From NCBI GenBank assembly GCA_003501665.1, contig DNOQ01000225.1, forward strand, positions 1 through 14,877: a stretch of 14,877 nt of DNA, in the 5' to 3' direction. Source of the stretch: Bacteroidales bacterium (GTDB lineage: Bacteria > Bacteroidota > Bacteroidia > Bacteroidales > VadinHA17). The notes below the pieces were generated by a model, which saw nothing but the letters and a program-made list of their open reading frames with translations, was not told the origin of the DNA and did not search any database. A program made the translations under genes and the position numbers. This document shows, piece after piece, positions 1-8,890 of this stretch (its first letter is position 1; each line of letters starts with the position of its first letter).

Positions 1-515
1 GGCATTGATAATACTTTAATTATGGTATTAAATTCATGGATAAAATTGGGAGTGAACAGATCATTGTTCAGATTATCTATTATTTCCTGAATTTTCCAGA
101 ACCTTCCATCACATATCTCGTCATTGTCTGTTTCGGGAAGATTATCCGAGGTGCCTTTGTATGAATAAACCAGTTCCTTTTCACGGGGAGATTCCCAGAT
201 ATATTTCCTTAAAAACTCAAAATTGAAGGATTTCAGTCCAAGCTCCTCTTCTGTTTCTCTTTTCAGGGCATTCTCGGCACTCTCCCCCGGCTGAATATGT
301 CCGCCTGCCGATGTATCCCACTTTCCCGGAAAAAGATCCTTTGTCAGTGCCCGTTTCTGAAGGAATATTTCTCCTTTTTCATTGAAAAGGTGAAGATGAA
401 CCACGGGGTGAAGCAGTTTGCTTTTGCCATCGTGGCATAAAGTTCTGGGAGCTGTGGAAATTTCATTCCCGTTCTCATCCACTACAGGGAAGATCTCAAC
501 AGGATTATCTTTCAT
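1..515 (-). CDS. NUDIX hydrolase, isopentenyl-diphosphate-isomerase-like branch (3' end cut by window start)
   Basis: The reading frame opens with ATG at 515 (MKDNPVEIFPVV) and stays open for about 171 codons to the window edge, so the C-terminus is missing. The Nudix box is complete at residues 72-94 and fits Gx5Ex7REUxEExGU: G72, E78, R86-E87, E90-E91 and G93, with Thr at the first U position. These glutamates bind the divalent metal that drives hydrolysis of a nucleoside-diphosphate-X type bond. The surrounding text (LLHPVVHLHLFN before the box, QKRALTKDLFPGKWDTSAGG leading into it) is typical of the Idi/YfcD-like branch common in Bacteroidota, usually about 170-180 residues, so little is probably missing. 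The substrate cannot be read from sequence, and true isopentenyl isomerase activity is not implied. It lies 266 bases downstream of pbpC on the same strand with possible RNA hairpins between, so it may be a separate transcript. Confidence 0.9.
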   Translation of the reverse strand, partial: MKDNPVEIFPVVDENGNEISTAPRTLCHDGKSKLLHPVVHLHLFNEKGEIFLQKRALTKDLFPGKWDTSAGGHIQPGESAENALKRETEEELGLKSFNFEFLRKYIWESPREKELVYSYKGTSDNLPETDNDEICDGRFWKIQEIIDNLNNDLFTPNFIHEFNTIIKVLSM

Positions 516-781
516 AATCAGCAAAAATAGTATTTTAAAGGAATTCCGGGAAGATTTCCTTTCCCGGATTAATAATAATTCCGGTAAATGGCTTGGATCA
601 ATGCCTGAGGCATTGAATTCAAACAGCCCGGGTTTCAGGTGTTACCCGTGCTATTGGGAGATGACACCGCCGGTGTGAGTTGCAGGTTGATCATTCCGGA
701 ATTGACAACAAGGCCGGGTGTCAGTTTCCGGGCTGTGCAAAGTTGACATGGCAGGAGTACTTCGATGCAATTATTGGCTGA
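516..781. other. Non-coding gap between pbpC and the NUDIX gene with three short perfect hairpins
   Basis: I find no convincing gene here. It contains a perfect 7-base stem CCGGGAA/TTCCCGG (546-552 and 561-567, 8-base loop), a perfect 8-base stem TCAATGCC/GGCATTGA with a TGA loop (598-616), and a small ACACC/GGTGT stem (664-676). On the minus strand, the direction of pbpC transcription, none is followed directly by a clean U-run, so a classical terminator is not clear. A TATTTTTG sequence at 529-522, just before the NUDIX start, matches the Bacteroidota -7 element TAnnTTTG but has no recognisable -33 partner. Confidence 0.5.
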
Positions 782-3124
782 TTATTCTTTACCGATTATG
801 CTGAACAGACAGTTGTCTCTGTTCCCGTCTTCATCAACAACAGTCAGAATATGATCGCCGGGATTGGCGAAAATTTCAACCTGGTGAATTGATTTAGTTG
901 TCGCTTTATACTCATCACCGATATGCCAGAAGATCTTTTTTGAAGGGTTGCGATGTGCCACTTCCGCGATCACCCTGGTCAGATCACCAGTCTGATCGCG
1001 GGGGATAAAGATTTTTATTCCGGGTGTCGGATAAATAAATTCCATTACCGGGATGCTTTTATCAGGTATGCATCCCGGTGCATAGGTGGGTAGTGCCCTG
1101 TAATCAGGATGCTTCCGGCGATAGAAATATTCCATCGCGGGGGGTAGAATGAACCATGCTTCATTCCTGATATCAGAAACCGGTGCGCAATCTGCATTAA
1201 CCTGATATGTTCCGCTTCTATCGAGATGTATTATCTTATGGTACGGACATGATTCACTGCGTAATCCGTTAACACATGAAATAACTTCTGTTGTTTCGGG
1301 GCAGTCGGGTCCGGCTCTGAATCCGCTTTTCGAACAGGTACTGATCATTGTCATCTCATCTTCCGGCGGGGAGAACCATCCGGCAGTGCCCATAAGTCCT
1401 ATCAGGTCGAAGAGTATTGGTGCGGCTACAGAAATACCTGTCAGGCCGGGTCGTCCTTCTCCATCAGCATTACCTGCCCATACTCCTATGACATAACCGG
1501 GAGTTGTTCCCACAGCCCAGGCATCCCGAAAACCGTAGCTTGTTCCGGTTTTCCATGCAACATCCGTGGATGAAGAAAAGAATTGCCAGCCGGCCTCACC
1601 CTCAGGTCTGTTTACTCTTCTGAGAGCTTCATAGGTGAGCCATATTGAAGATGCAGATAACAATGGTATTGAATATCTGACTTTTGCATTGTTCTTTTTA
1701 TCTTCATTATTCAGTACGGGCTCATGATAATCGTCGGGTGAATACTTCTTTTCTTCATTATATCTGTTTAAAACTCTTGATAATGAAGCATATACTCCGG
1801 TCAGCTCCCATAGCGACGCTTCCCCGCCCCCGAGGATAAGTGATAATCCGTAATGATCGGCAGGTCTGGTAAATGTTGTAAATCCGGTTTTTCGAAGGAT
1901 TTCCAGCATTTTTTCAGGGGTATACTGCTGAAGCATCTTAACAGCCGGTATATTAAGCGATTGCGACAATGCAAAGGATGCGGGTACTGCACCGCTGAAA
2001 CTCATGTCGAAATTCTTTGGTGAAAATCCAGGGAACCGCGAAGGAATATCAGCAATAAGGGTATTCGGCAGGATATCTCCCGATTGCTGCATGGCAGCAT
2101 AAAGTAATGGTTTGAGAATGCTTCCGGTACTTCTGGGTGCCCTGATAATATCCACATTGCCGGCATTTTCAGCTGCTTTTATTGTCCGGCTGTTACCTAC
2201 ATATGCCAGGACTTCACCGGTTTCAACTTTTATTATCAGGCATGCTGAATTATTGATAAGATTTCCCGAGATCTCCTTCTGATGCGAATTAATTATTTCA
2301 TCTGCCCTCTCCTGTATTGAAGGATCAATGGTTGTTCTGATAATTTCTCCTTTATTTTTTAAAAAGAAATAATCAGTCAGATGTGGTGCACTGGCAGGAA
2401 GGAATTTTGGCATACCGGGAAGAGATTCATCAAGCGATAGGATCAGGGTAAGGGAATCAAAATATTTTCTTTCATAAAGCTTCCGGAGAAGATTATCACG
2501 TTTTGTTTTCAGAATCTCCTGGTTTTTTCCGGGGAATACAAGTGCCGGTGAGTTGGGAAGAACGGCCAGAGCAGCAGCTTCAGCCCAGGTGATCTCAGAG
2601 GATGGTTTTTCAAAGTAACGCCATGATGAAGCTTCAAGTCCGACAATATTACCTCCGAAAGGTGCATTGTTGGTATATAGTCTGAGGATATTATTTTTCG
2701 ACCTGAAAAGTTCCAGTTTGATCGCTGAAAGCATCTCGCCAATTTTTACCGAATATGTACGTGTTGTGTTTTTCCCTGACAACCGTGCAACCTGCATTGT
2801 GATCGTACTGCCTCCGCTTACAACTTCTCCTTCTTTTATATTCAGGATCAATGCCCTGAATATTGATACAGGATTGATCCCGGGATGCAGGTAGAAATAT
2901 CTGTCCTCGAATGTCAGCAGGGCTTTTATGAATTTGTCAGGAAGTTCACCGGTTCCGGGGAATCGCCACTGACCGTCATCAGCGATCCTTGCACCGAGAA
3001 GGCTCCCGTCATTTGATTCAACAACAGTAGAAAGAGGTACGTTGAAGCGGGGTAAAGGAGAAATCAAAACCGGAGTAATTACAACCCCGGCCACAATCAG
3101 TATGATTTTTAGTGCCTTCTTCAA
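782..3124 (-). CDS. pbpC: Penicillin-binding protein 1C (bifunctional peptidoglycan glycosyltransferase/transpeptidase)
   Basis: Class A penicillin-binding protein that polymerises and cross-links peptidoglycan at the outer face of the inner membrane. Residues below use the TTG start at 3124 (780 aa). A signal anchor spans about 4-24. The GT51 glycosyltransferase domain has the catalytic Glu73 in EDRYFYLHPGI and GGSTITMQ at 104-111. The transpeptidase domain has S335-x-x-K338 (STGSILKP), SLN at 389-391 and KTG at 525-527. A cysteine-rich linker (C597, C608, C617, C626, C646, C685) leads to the C-terminal BiPBP_C domain (about 698-778), which is characteristic of PBP1C. All catalytic motifs are intact. 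I prefer TTG at 3124 because it gives a clean start (KKALKIILIVAGVV), has AGGAGA six bases upstream and sits 2 bases past the macroglobulin stop. The only upstream ATG (3175) would add 17 basic, polar residues read out of frame inside that gene. The neighbour is the usual PBP1C partner. Confidence 0.95.
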   Translation of the reverse strand: MKKALKIILIVAGVVITPVLISPLPRFNVPLSTVVESNDGSLLGARIADDGQWRFPGTGELPDKFIKALLTFEDRYFYLHPGINPVSIFRALILNIKEGEVVSGGSTITMQVARLSGKNTTRTYSVKIGEMLSAIKLELFRSKNNILRLYTNNAPFGGNIVGLEASSWRYFEKPSSEITWAEAAALAVLPNSPALVFPGKNQEILKTKRDNLLRKLYERKYFDSLTLILSLDESLPGMPKFLPASAPHLTDYFFLKNKGEIIRTTIDPSIQERADEIINSHQKEISGNLINNSACLIIKVETGEVLAYVGNSRTIKAAENAGNVDIIRAPRSTGSILKPLLYAAMQQSGDILPNTLIADIPSRFPGFSPKNFDMSFSGAVPASFALSQSLNIPAVKMLQQYTPEKMLEILRKTGFTTFTRPADHYGLSLILGGGEASLWELTGVYASLSRVLNRYNEEKKYSPDDYHEPVLNNEDKKNNAKVRYSIPLLSASSIWLTYEALRRVNRPEGEAGWQFFSSSTDVAWKTGTSYGFRDAWAVGTTPGYVIGVWAGNADGEGRPGLTGISVAAPILFDLIGLMGTAGWFSPPEDEMTMISTCSKSGFRAGPDCPETTEVISCVNGLRSESCPYHKIIHLDRSGTYQVNADCAPVSDIRNEAWFILPPAMEYFYRRKHPDYRALPTYAPGCIPDKSIPVMEFIYPTPGIKIFIPRDQTGDLTRVIAEVAHRNPSKKIFWHIGDEYKATTKSIHQVEIFANPGDHILTVVDEDGNRDNCLFSIIGKE

Positions 3125-3136
3125 GATTATTCTCCT
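3122..3136 (-). promoter_or_regulatory. Shine-Dalgarno sequence and TTG start of pbpC inside the macroglobulin stop region
   Basis: Reading the minus strand, AGGAGA (3136-3131) lies in the last codons of the macroglobulin gene, its TAA stop is 3129-3127, and TTG follows at 3124-3122. The spacing of 6 bases from AGGAGA to TTG is good. Strong Shine-Dalgarno matches are uncommon in this window, so this one is informative: it supports the internal start and reinitiation by ribosomes that finish the upstream gene. Confidence 0.6.
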
Positions 3137-6100
3137 GTCACTGCTACTCTTCCTCCCGGATACCGTGCATAGCAATTTTCAGTATACATTGCCTCGCACC
3201 AAATTGCAGGCTGTGAAAATTCTCCCTTGTAGGCGGCATTAAGAATAAGGATAAAAGTTTTTGTTTCACCCACACCCAGACTGAAATATGTATTTACCCT
3301 GTCGTCCCTTATGTCTGTATAATCATAAGCACTCTCCCTTATTCCGTATTCTGCTTCAAAAAGCCTGGTGTTGCGGATCTCCCATCCCGAAGGCACCATC
3401 CTTGTGAGAGCTATATCTTTTACTGCCGAAAAAGTGTTATTGGTCACCCTGACGGCCATCATGAAATCAGTTCCCATTGTGAGATTCTTATGATCAATAA
3501 AATTCAGGTTCATATCGACGTAACTCACCTTCATGCTTAATCCTTTTTCCACTGCTGAAACATCTGAAATGAAAGGAGTACCTTTTTTTACAAGCGTAGC
3601 ATAAACAGGTACTTCGGAATTGTTAATCACGCTGAGTGAATTAGTTCCTCCGGTAATATCAAGGATTTCAGTCATGACTTCTTTTACACCGATCGTTTTA
3701 TCGGTTTTTTTATCATTCAGAATGATGCTGATCTTTGCAGGCTTATTGCTTCCGGATGGCATCGTTTCAACCCATTTCATATAGCCGAACAGCCCCCACG
3801 CGAGTGAATGAGTACTGTACCACGAATCGCTGTTGAGCAGATCACAGATCTCTTTCAGGACAGGAAGAGCCTGTTCCTGATTTTTCAGAAGGGTAAGAGT
3901 ATAGAGTATAACAGCTTTGTCGCGTACTGCACTTCCGTAATAATGATGGTAATATTCCGGTTCGGTTGTGATATTGCGTACATCCAGCAGATCGACGGCA
4001 ACTTCATTTCTTCCTGTGCTTGCAAATGCCGCAGCCAGAAGCCAGCGGGAAAACTGTGGAATATCATTAGTCTCTCTCAGTCTGTTCATTGCACCTTTTT
4101 CCGGTTTGCCGGCAAGTGCAAGGGTGAAAAGTCTGTAGGCCTGATCGTTGGCAGTATACCTGTATCGCGGGTCGAATCGCCATTCCCTGGCTATCTTTTG
4201 CTGATAAGCGGTCCATTTCTGCCTGAATCCCGAAGTTATATTGAATCCGTTTCGTTCGGCTTCAATCATAAAATGACCCGCCCAGGATGTGATCCAGTTA
4301 TCCGGCTGGTACGAACCCGGCCACACTGCAATACCTCCGTTTGACATCTGCCTTGAGATTATTTTACTAATGGCTTCTTTAATGTTTACGGAAGATTTTG
4401 CTGCTGTGGCATTATTATCTGAGAGATCTTTGAGCCAGATCTGTGGAAAGGCTGCAGAAATGATCTGTTCGGTACATCCGTGAGGAAAACCCAGGAGATG
4501 ATCGAGATGTTTTTCAAGATTGACTGAAGGAAGAGATGATACTTCAATTTTAGCTGAGTTGGATCCTTCGGTTCCGAAGGGTTTAAAAGATGTTTTCCAT
4601 TGTTCCCCGGGCTTAAGCAGGTTAAGTTCTGCCCGTGTTTCGGGAGGATTGGGACTCCGGACTTCAATATCCATTTCGTAAACAGCTGTCTCACCTCCTC
4701 CGGAAGCAGTCACTTTTATCTTCCCGGTCCCGGTTCTTTCTCCTGCAATAAATGTAAATTCAGTATCTTTTTCTCCCTGCCCTGCTGATGAAATGATCTT
4801 TGTGGTTTCTGTAAATTTTATAAAATCATTTCCTTCTGCCTGTATATTAATTTCTGATATGTTTTCTTTCCGGATGAAAAGTGTAACAGGAAGTGCAGCT
4901 TTTTCACCCGGACATATTACCCGGGGAGCAGTGACAAGCACCATTAAGGGATCTCTTACAAAGACCGGTTTATCTGCCGCTCCGTAAGCAACATTGTTAC
5001 CGGCAATGACCATTGTTCTGACGGAACCCGTATACCGTCGCAGGGTGAGCGTGTGAGTGTTCGTTTTTCCCTGTTGAAGATTAAACGGGCCGAGGAATTT
5101 TACCGCTGGAATAAATCTTTGTGCTTTGTTTGCAGTTCTGTCTGTTATTGCCTCATCACCCCCGGTTGCAAATATTCTGTCAAGTGTACCTCCGAATGCC
5201 CCGAGTACATAATCATAAAGATCCCATGTTTTTACGCCGAGAGCTTCACGTGAATAAAAGTAATTCCAGGGATCGGGTGTTTTATAACCGGTAATATCGA
5301 GTAATCCTTCATCGACCACCGCGAGGGTGTATGTCATTGGTTTATTACCGGCCTCGCTCACCTTTATCTCGAAAGATCTCTGGGATCTGATCTCATCCGG
5401 CATACTTATCCTGGGATCAAGACGTGTTCCGGGATCCTCCACTGAAATATTAACTATCCCGTAGAGCCGGATGGGCATATCATTAATTGTCTGGCTGTGA
5501 GGCTGAATTACAGTCACATAAGCATATACATTAGGAGCCATCCGTGGAGTTACCCTGAAAATAATCCCGGTATTTCCTTTCTCTGTCGTGGTGCGTATCT
5601 GATTTATAACTCCTGTTGAATTCTCCAGGGTAATAATAGCTGTTGAATTCTCCGGGGAAGGGAATGAGAGTCTGACCTCATCTCCGGGATTATATTTTTC
5701 CTTATCGGTACTCACCGCAAGAAGTGTTGCTCCTTCGGCATTCTCTTTCATTCCATAATCCCATGGCCAGTCAATAAGCACTATCATGCCCGTAGAGTGT
5801 CCCGCGGGAGTAGTTGCCCTTATCAGATATCTTCCCCAGTCCTGTTTGTTAATATTAAAGGTAAGGCTTCCGGTTCCTTCCCTGGTGGTTATTTTCTGCC
5901 TGATGACAGGATTATGGATCCTTCCCGAGATATAACCGGCAAGGTATTCATCATCTGATTCCCACCACCATCTGTATGAAAGCTTGTAAACTGTTATTTC
6001 CACTTCCGACCTTACAGGCCTTCCCCTTTCATCAACAGTAACAATTTTCACATCATTATTTTTATCGGTATAGAGCATTCTGCTTTTACCTGTCAGAGCG

Positions 6101-8685
6101 GGCAGATTGATACCGACAAAAACCGGATAAGGAGCATATTTGTAAGTTGTCTGGATTATACTTTCATCTCCTCCCTGTTCCTGAACTCTGGCAGTGAAAA
6201 CGACATTCAGCATTCCGGGGGCATTAAGTCTGTCGCCGGGATGGAATCTTATTGTTGCATTACCGTTTTCATCAATCTTATTATTGAAAATATTAACAGT
6301 TTCGGTATAAAAATCTGCCACCGGATCATCAAAAATGTACTGGCTGTATTTTTCAAATTCAGTTTTTGTATGTTTCAGAATATAATCTACAGAAGAATTG
6401 AGATTTCGTGCCACGGCTCCGTTCAGCCATTTAACATTTAATGTTCCTGTGGCCCCTCTGTCTGATCCTCCAAGGATATCTGAAGGGAAAGTAAGGTTTA
6501 TCCTGAGGCGGTTTGGTTTTATGGTTTCGATACGTACCCGTTTTGTAAATGTGGCGCCCCCTATCCTGAACTGTGCACGGTAGTTGCCGGTTATGGCATC
6601 CGGAGTGGTTCCTGATCTGAAAACCAGAAGACTTTTGCCTCCCCATCTTTGTATCTGATTGTCCACCCGTTGTTCAAGAGAATTGATAAGTTCAAATTGT
6701 ACCGGATGATCCTGAGGAAGATCTTTCAGCATATCCTTTATGAAAAGTGAAAGATAAATTGAGTCTCCGGGTCTCCATACATCTCTTTCACCATAAATAA
6801 AAGCTTTGATACCTTTTTCAGGAGTGTTTCCCGCAACATCGAACGAACTCAGCGAAAGTGATGCGCCATCGTTGATTTTTAAATAATTACGGTCTCTGTC
6901 TTTTTTTGCTATCACCAGATATGGTTTTCCCGGGCAATAAAGTGAAAATGATCCGTCCTGATCGGTGTTCCCTGAAACAATCTTTTGCATCTGATAATCA
7001 TAAACTTCAATCTGAACCTCATTTACAGGTAATGCGGTCAGCAGATCATTAACCATAACATGAAGTATCCCGTCTTCTCCTTTTTTTGCAATCAGTCCGA
7101 GATTTGAAGCAAGGATATTTCTTGATACATTTTTATCGGGGCTGTAAAAAGCATCCATACAGGGATTATTCCGGTCTTCCCACCTGAAATTCATTGAGTA
7201 ATAAATTGCGTCATTACTATCGTCAAAATAATTATCAGGATCATCCCAGTAGTTATCCCGGATCTCCTGTGCCTCGTCCAGAAGCTCCTCATACCTTGAG
7301 GGTTCTCCGGCATCCGTACAAGGATATAGAGAATATGACTTTCGCATGCTGAGCTGTACCTTGTATAGTACACCCGGCTCAATATTTATATAATCGGCAA
7401 GGTCAATTGTATATAAGTTCCACGATCCTGTACCTTTTCCTGTAAGAAGATCAACCCTGCCCGAATAGACAGGCCGGCCGAAACGCTTGATATAATATCC
7501 CCTGTCAATATCATTTTCCTGAAGAAAATACGGCAGATTGTTTTCAAAGATCTTTATTATTTTCAGGTCCACAGCTTTGAGATTGGCTGCCCTGAACGGA
7601 AATATCAGATTCTGGGATGAAGGAAGTATAACACCCTTTCCTTCAAACCGTATCTCCGGATTAAGGGATGCAAAGTCCAGTTTCGATGAGAAAGGAGAGG
7701 AAAGGCCCGACCCTTTCATATTTTTAACCGCCGGTTCAATATTCAGACTGACCTCCTGCTGTGGGGCATAAGAGAGAACGAGAGTAACTATATTGTTATC
7801 TATACTTACCGAGAAAGGAATATATGGTTCCAGGAAAATCAGTCCTTCCAGATCCTGGGATCCGTCGGGAGGCTCGGAGAATACTATATCAATTCCCGGG
7901 CTTTCTCCGGTTCGTTTCTTAATATCAAGAACAGTAAATTCTCCTATAGCCGGAATGATAATGGTTCTGGATCCTTTTTGTTTAACTCCCATTGAACTTC
8001 CGTTCCATGAGAGTACCATTTCACGTTTTTTATCGGTCCTTGAAAGATCAGGTATCGAAAAACTGTGGATAAGATCACTGGCATGGTCCCATTTTATTTC
8101 CAGTTTCTTACTGTCAATCCTTGCTTCCAGACAGCTTTCTATTTCTGATGCGGCGATATGATCCGAAGTTATCAGTTCTCCATTCAGAACATATTTATCT
8201 CCTTCGGCTGAACTAACAAGTGTGCCTGTTATTATGGTAAAATCCTTTTTCAGGGTCTGTATTCTGAGAGGGAACACTTTCAGTCTCTCCTCCACACTTC
8301 CAAGTTTATGTATCAAAAATTCTCCATTGTAAATTTTACCAGGGTCAAGAGGTTTGGAAGGTTTGAATACAAGTGTAGTTTCATCGGCCCATTCAGTCTT
8401 TCCTTTGATCAGCGGGTTGAATACAAAAAGTCCTGCCGGTGTTTGTCTGCCCGCTTTTGCCGCGAACTCCGGAGCAAAACGTATCTCTATTACCGAACTG
8501 GCAGGTATGATGCCTGATGTATATCCTGCGATATACTGACTGAAACCCCTGTCGACAGGCATTATGGTTCCGGATATTTCAGCAGCTTTCAGAAGTCCGG
8601 GTTTCGGAGCTGGCTTATCTCCCCGTCCGCATGAAATAATCAGAAGGATTGATATCAGTATAGTAAGAGGCTTGTAAGATTTCAT
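3127..8685 (-). CDS. Bacterial alpha-2-macroglobulin family lipoprotein with intact thioester motif
   Basis: Large protease-trapping lipoprotein of the YfhM/ECAM type: a protease cuts the bait region, and the exposed thioester then bonds the protein to its attacker. The N-terminus is a lipoprotein signal with lipobox I-I-S-C, lipidated Cys19. The MG2 domain carries YGERDVWRPGD at 631-641, the tryptophan triplet typical of large Bacteroidota members is W906-W908, and a bait/A2M_N_2-type segment lies near 985-1130 (KYNPGDEVRL near 1000). The A2M core domain follows near 1200-1290. The thioester motif GCTEQ has Cys1404 and Gln1407, both present, in an alpha-helical domain of about 1385-1660. A beta-rich C-terminal domain ends the protein. 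At 1852 residues it is somewhat longer than the E. coli homologue (about 1650). An acidic insert around 460-510 is flanked by C456 and C509, which could form a disulfide (inference). It is followed directly by pbpC. The bait specificity is unknown. Confidence 0.95.
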   Translation of the reverse strand: MKSYKPLTILISILLIISCGRGDKPAPKPGLLKAAEISGTIMPVDRGFSQYIAGYTSGIIPASSVIEIRFAPEFAAKAGRQTPAGLFVFNPLIKGKTEWADETTLVFKPSKPLDPGKIYNGEFLIHKLGSVEERLKVFPLRIQTLKKDFTIITGTLVSSAEGDKYVLNGELITSDHIAASEIESCLEARIDSKKLEIKWDHASDLIHSFSIPDLSRTDKKREMVLSWNGSSMGVKQKGSRTIIIPAIGEFTVLDIKKRTGESPGIDIVFSEPPDGSQDLEGLIFLEPYIPFSVSIDNNIVTLVLSYAPQQEVSLNIEPAVKNMKGSGLSSPFSSKLDFASLNPEIRFEGKGVILPSSQNLIFPFRAANLKAVDLKIIKIFENNLPYFLQENDIDRGYYIKRFGRPVYSGRVDLLTGKGTGSWNLYTIDLADYINIEPGVLYKVQLSMRKSYSLYPCTDAGEPSRYEELLDEAQEIRDNYWDDPDNYFDDSNDAIYYSMNFRWEDRNNPCMDAFYSPDKNVSRNILASNLGLIAKKGEDGILHVMVNDLLTALPVNEVQIEVYDYQMQKIVSGNTDQDGSFSLYCPGKPYLVIAKKDRDRNYLKINDGASLSLSSFDVAGNTPEKGIKAFIYGERDVWRPGDSIYLSLFIKDMLKDLPQDHPVQFELINSLEQRVDNQIQRWGGKSLLVFRSGTTPDAITGNYRAQFRIGGATFTKRVRIETIKPNRLRINLTFPSDILGGSDRGATGTLNVKWLNGAVARNLNSSVDYILKHTKTEFEKYSQYIFDDPVADFYTETVNIFNNKIDENGNATIRFHPGDRLNAPGMLNVVFTARVQEQGGDESIIQTTYKYAPYPVFVGINLPALTGKSRMLYTDKNNDVKIVTVDERGRPVRSEVEITVYKLSYRWWWESDDEYLAGYISGRIHNPVIRQKITTREGTGSLTFNINKQDWGRYLIRATTPAGHSTGMIVLIDWPWDYGMKENAEGATLLAVSTDKEKYNPGDEVRLSFPSPENSTAIITLENSTGVINQIRTTTEKGNTGIIFRVTPRMAPNVYAYVTVIQPHSQTINDMPIRLYGIVNISVEDPGTRLDPRISMPDEIRSQRSFEIKVSEAGNKPMTYTLAVVDEGLLDITGYKTPDPWNYFYSREALGVKTWDLYDYVLGAFGGTLDRIFATGGDEAITDRTANKAQRFIPAVKFLGPFNLQQGKTNTHTLTLRRYTGSVRTMVIAGNNVAYGAADKPVFVRDPLMVLVTAPRVICPGEKAALPVTLFIRKENISEINIQAEGNDFIKFTETTKIISSAGQGEKDTEFTFIAGERTGTGKIKVTASGGGETAVYEMDIEVRSPNPPETRAELNLLKPGEQWKTSFKPFGTEGSNSAKIEVSSLPSVNLEKHLDHLLGFPHGCTEQIISAAFPQIWLKDLSDNNATAAKSSVNIKEAISKIISRQMSNGGIAVWPGSYQPDNWITSWAGHFMIEAERNGFNITSGFRQKWTAYQQKIAREWRFDPRYRYTANDQAYRLFTLALAGKPEKGAMNRLRETNDIPQFSRWLLAAAFASTGRNEVAVDLLDVRNITTEPEYYHHYYGSAVRDKAVILYTLTLLKNQEQALPVLKEICDLLNSDSWYSTHSLAWGLFGYMKWVETMPSGSNKPAKISIILNDKKTDKTIGVKEVMTEILDITGGTNSLSVINNSEVPVYATLVKKGTPFISDVSAVEKGLSMKVSYVDMNLNFIDHKNLTMGTDFMMAVRVTNNTFSAVKDIALTRMVPSGWEIRNTRLFEAEYGIRESAYDYTDIRDDRVNTYFSLGVGETKTFILILNAAYKGEFSQPAIWCEAMYTENCYARYPGGRVAVTGE

Positions 8686-8784
8686 TTCAGGATAGTGATT
8701 CTTGATTTATGTACCTAAATTACAAAAAAGATTACAATAAGAATCCGCGATTGTGATTTGGAAACAGACAATAAAAATATTAAC

Positions 8785-8850
8785 CGCAGAGGTCGCAAAG
8801 GAATTACGCAGAGGTCGCAAAGAGATTACGCCTGCTTTGGGTACTCTGCG
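8785..8850. repeat. Intergenic CGCAGAG repeat: two direct copies plus one inverted copy
   Basis: The 16-mer CGCAGAGGTCGCAAAG occurs exactly twice, at 8785-8800 and 8807-8822 (22-base period). An inverted relative, CTTTGGGTACTCTGCG, lies at 8835-8850; its reverse complement matches the 16-mer at 11 of 16 positions, with both ends conserved. The result is a potential hairpin in the 205-base gap between the unknown lipoprotein gene (upstream in transcription) and the macroglobulin gene. From memory, similar CGCAGAG/CGCAAAG runs are dispersed between genes in many environmental bacteria. The function is unknown; it may be a non-autonomous repeat or a 3'-end structure. Confidence 0.75.
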
Positions 8851-8890
8851 CTTAAAAACTATTTTAACCGGCATCATTGAGGAAGGAGGG

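Noticed and set aside
418..678. Plus-strand open frame of 86 codons
   Set aside because: It overlaps the opposite strand of the NUDIX gene for its first third, has low-complexity Ser/Phe-rich translation and no family features.
3125..3175. ATG start of pbpC at 3175
   Set aside because: It adds 17 residues read out of frame within the last codons of the upstream gene, placing a basic polar stretch before the signal anchor. The TTG at 3124 has a better ribosome site and position.
3808..4344. Plus-strand open frame of 178 codons inside the macroglobulin gene
   Set aside because: It lies wholly antisense to a well-supported gene; the translation has no recognisable motif and an odd Ser/Ile/Phe/Cys composition typical of a shadow frame.
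4460..4490. Loss of the thioester in the macroglobulin
   Set aside because: The motif reads GCTEQ, so both the Cys and Gln that form the bond are present; only the middle residue differs from the GCGEQ of animal proteins.
7793..8161. Plus-strand open frame of 122 codons antisense to the macroglobulin gene
   Set aside because: Shadow frame with Ser-rich translation, no start context and no family similarity.
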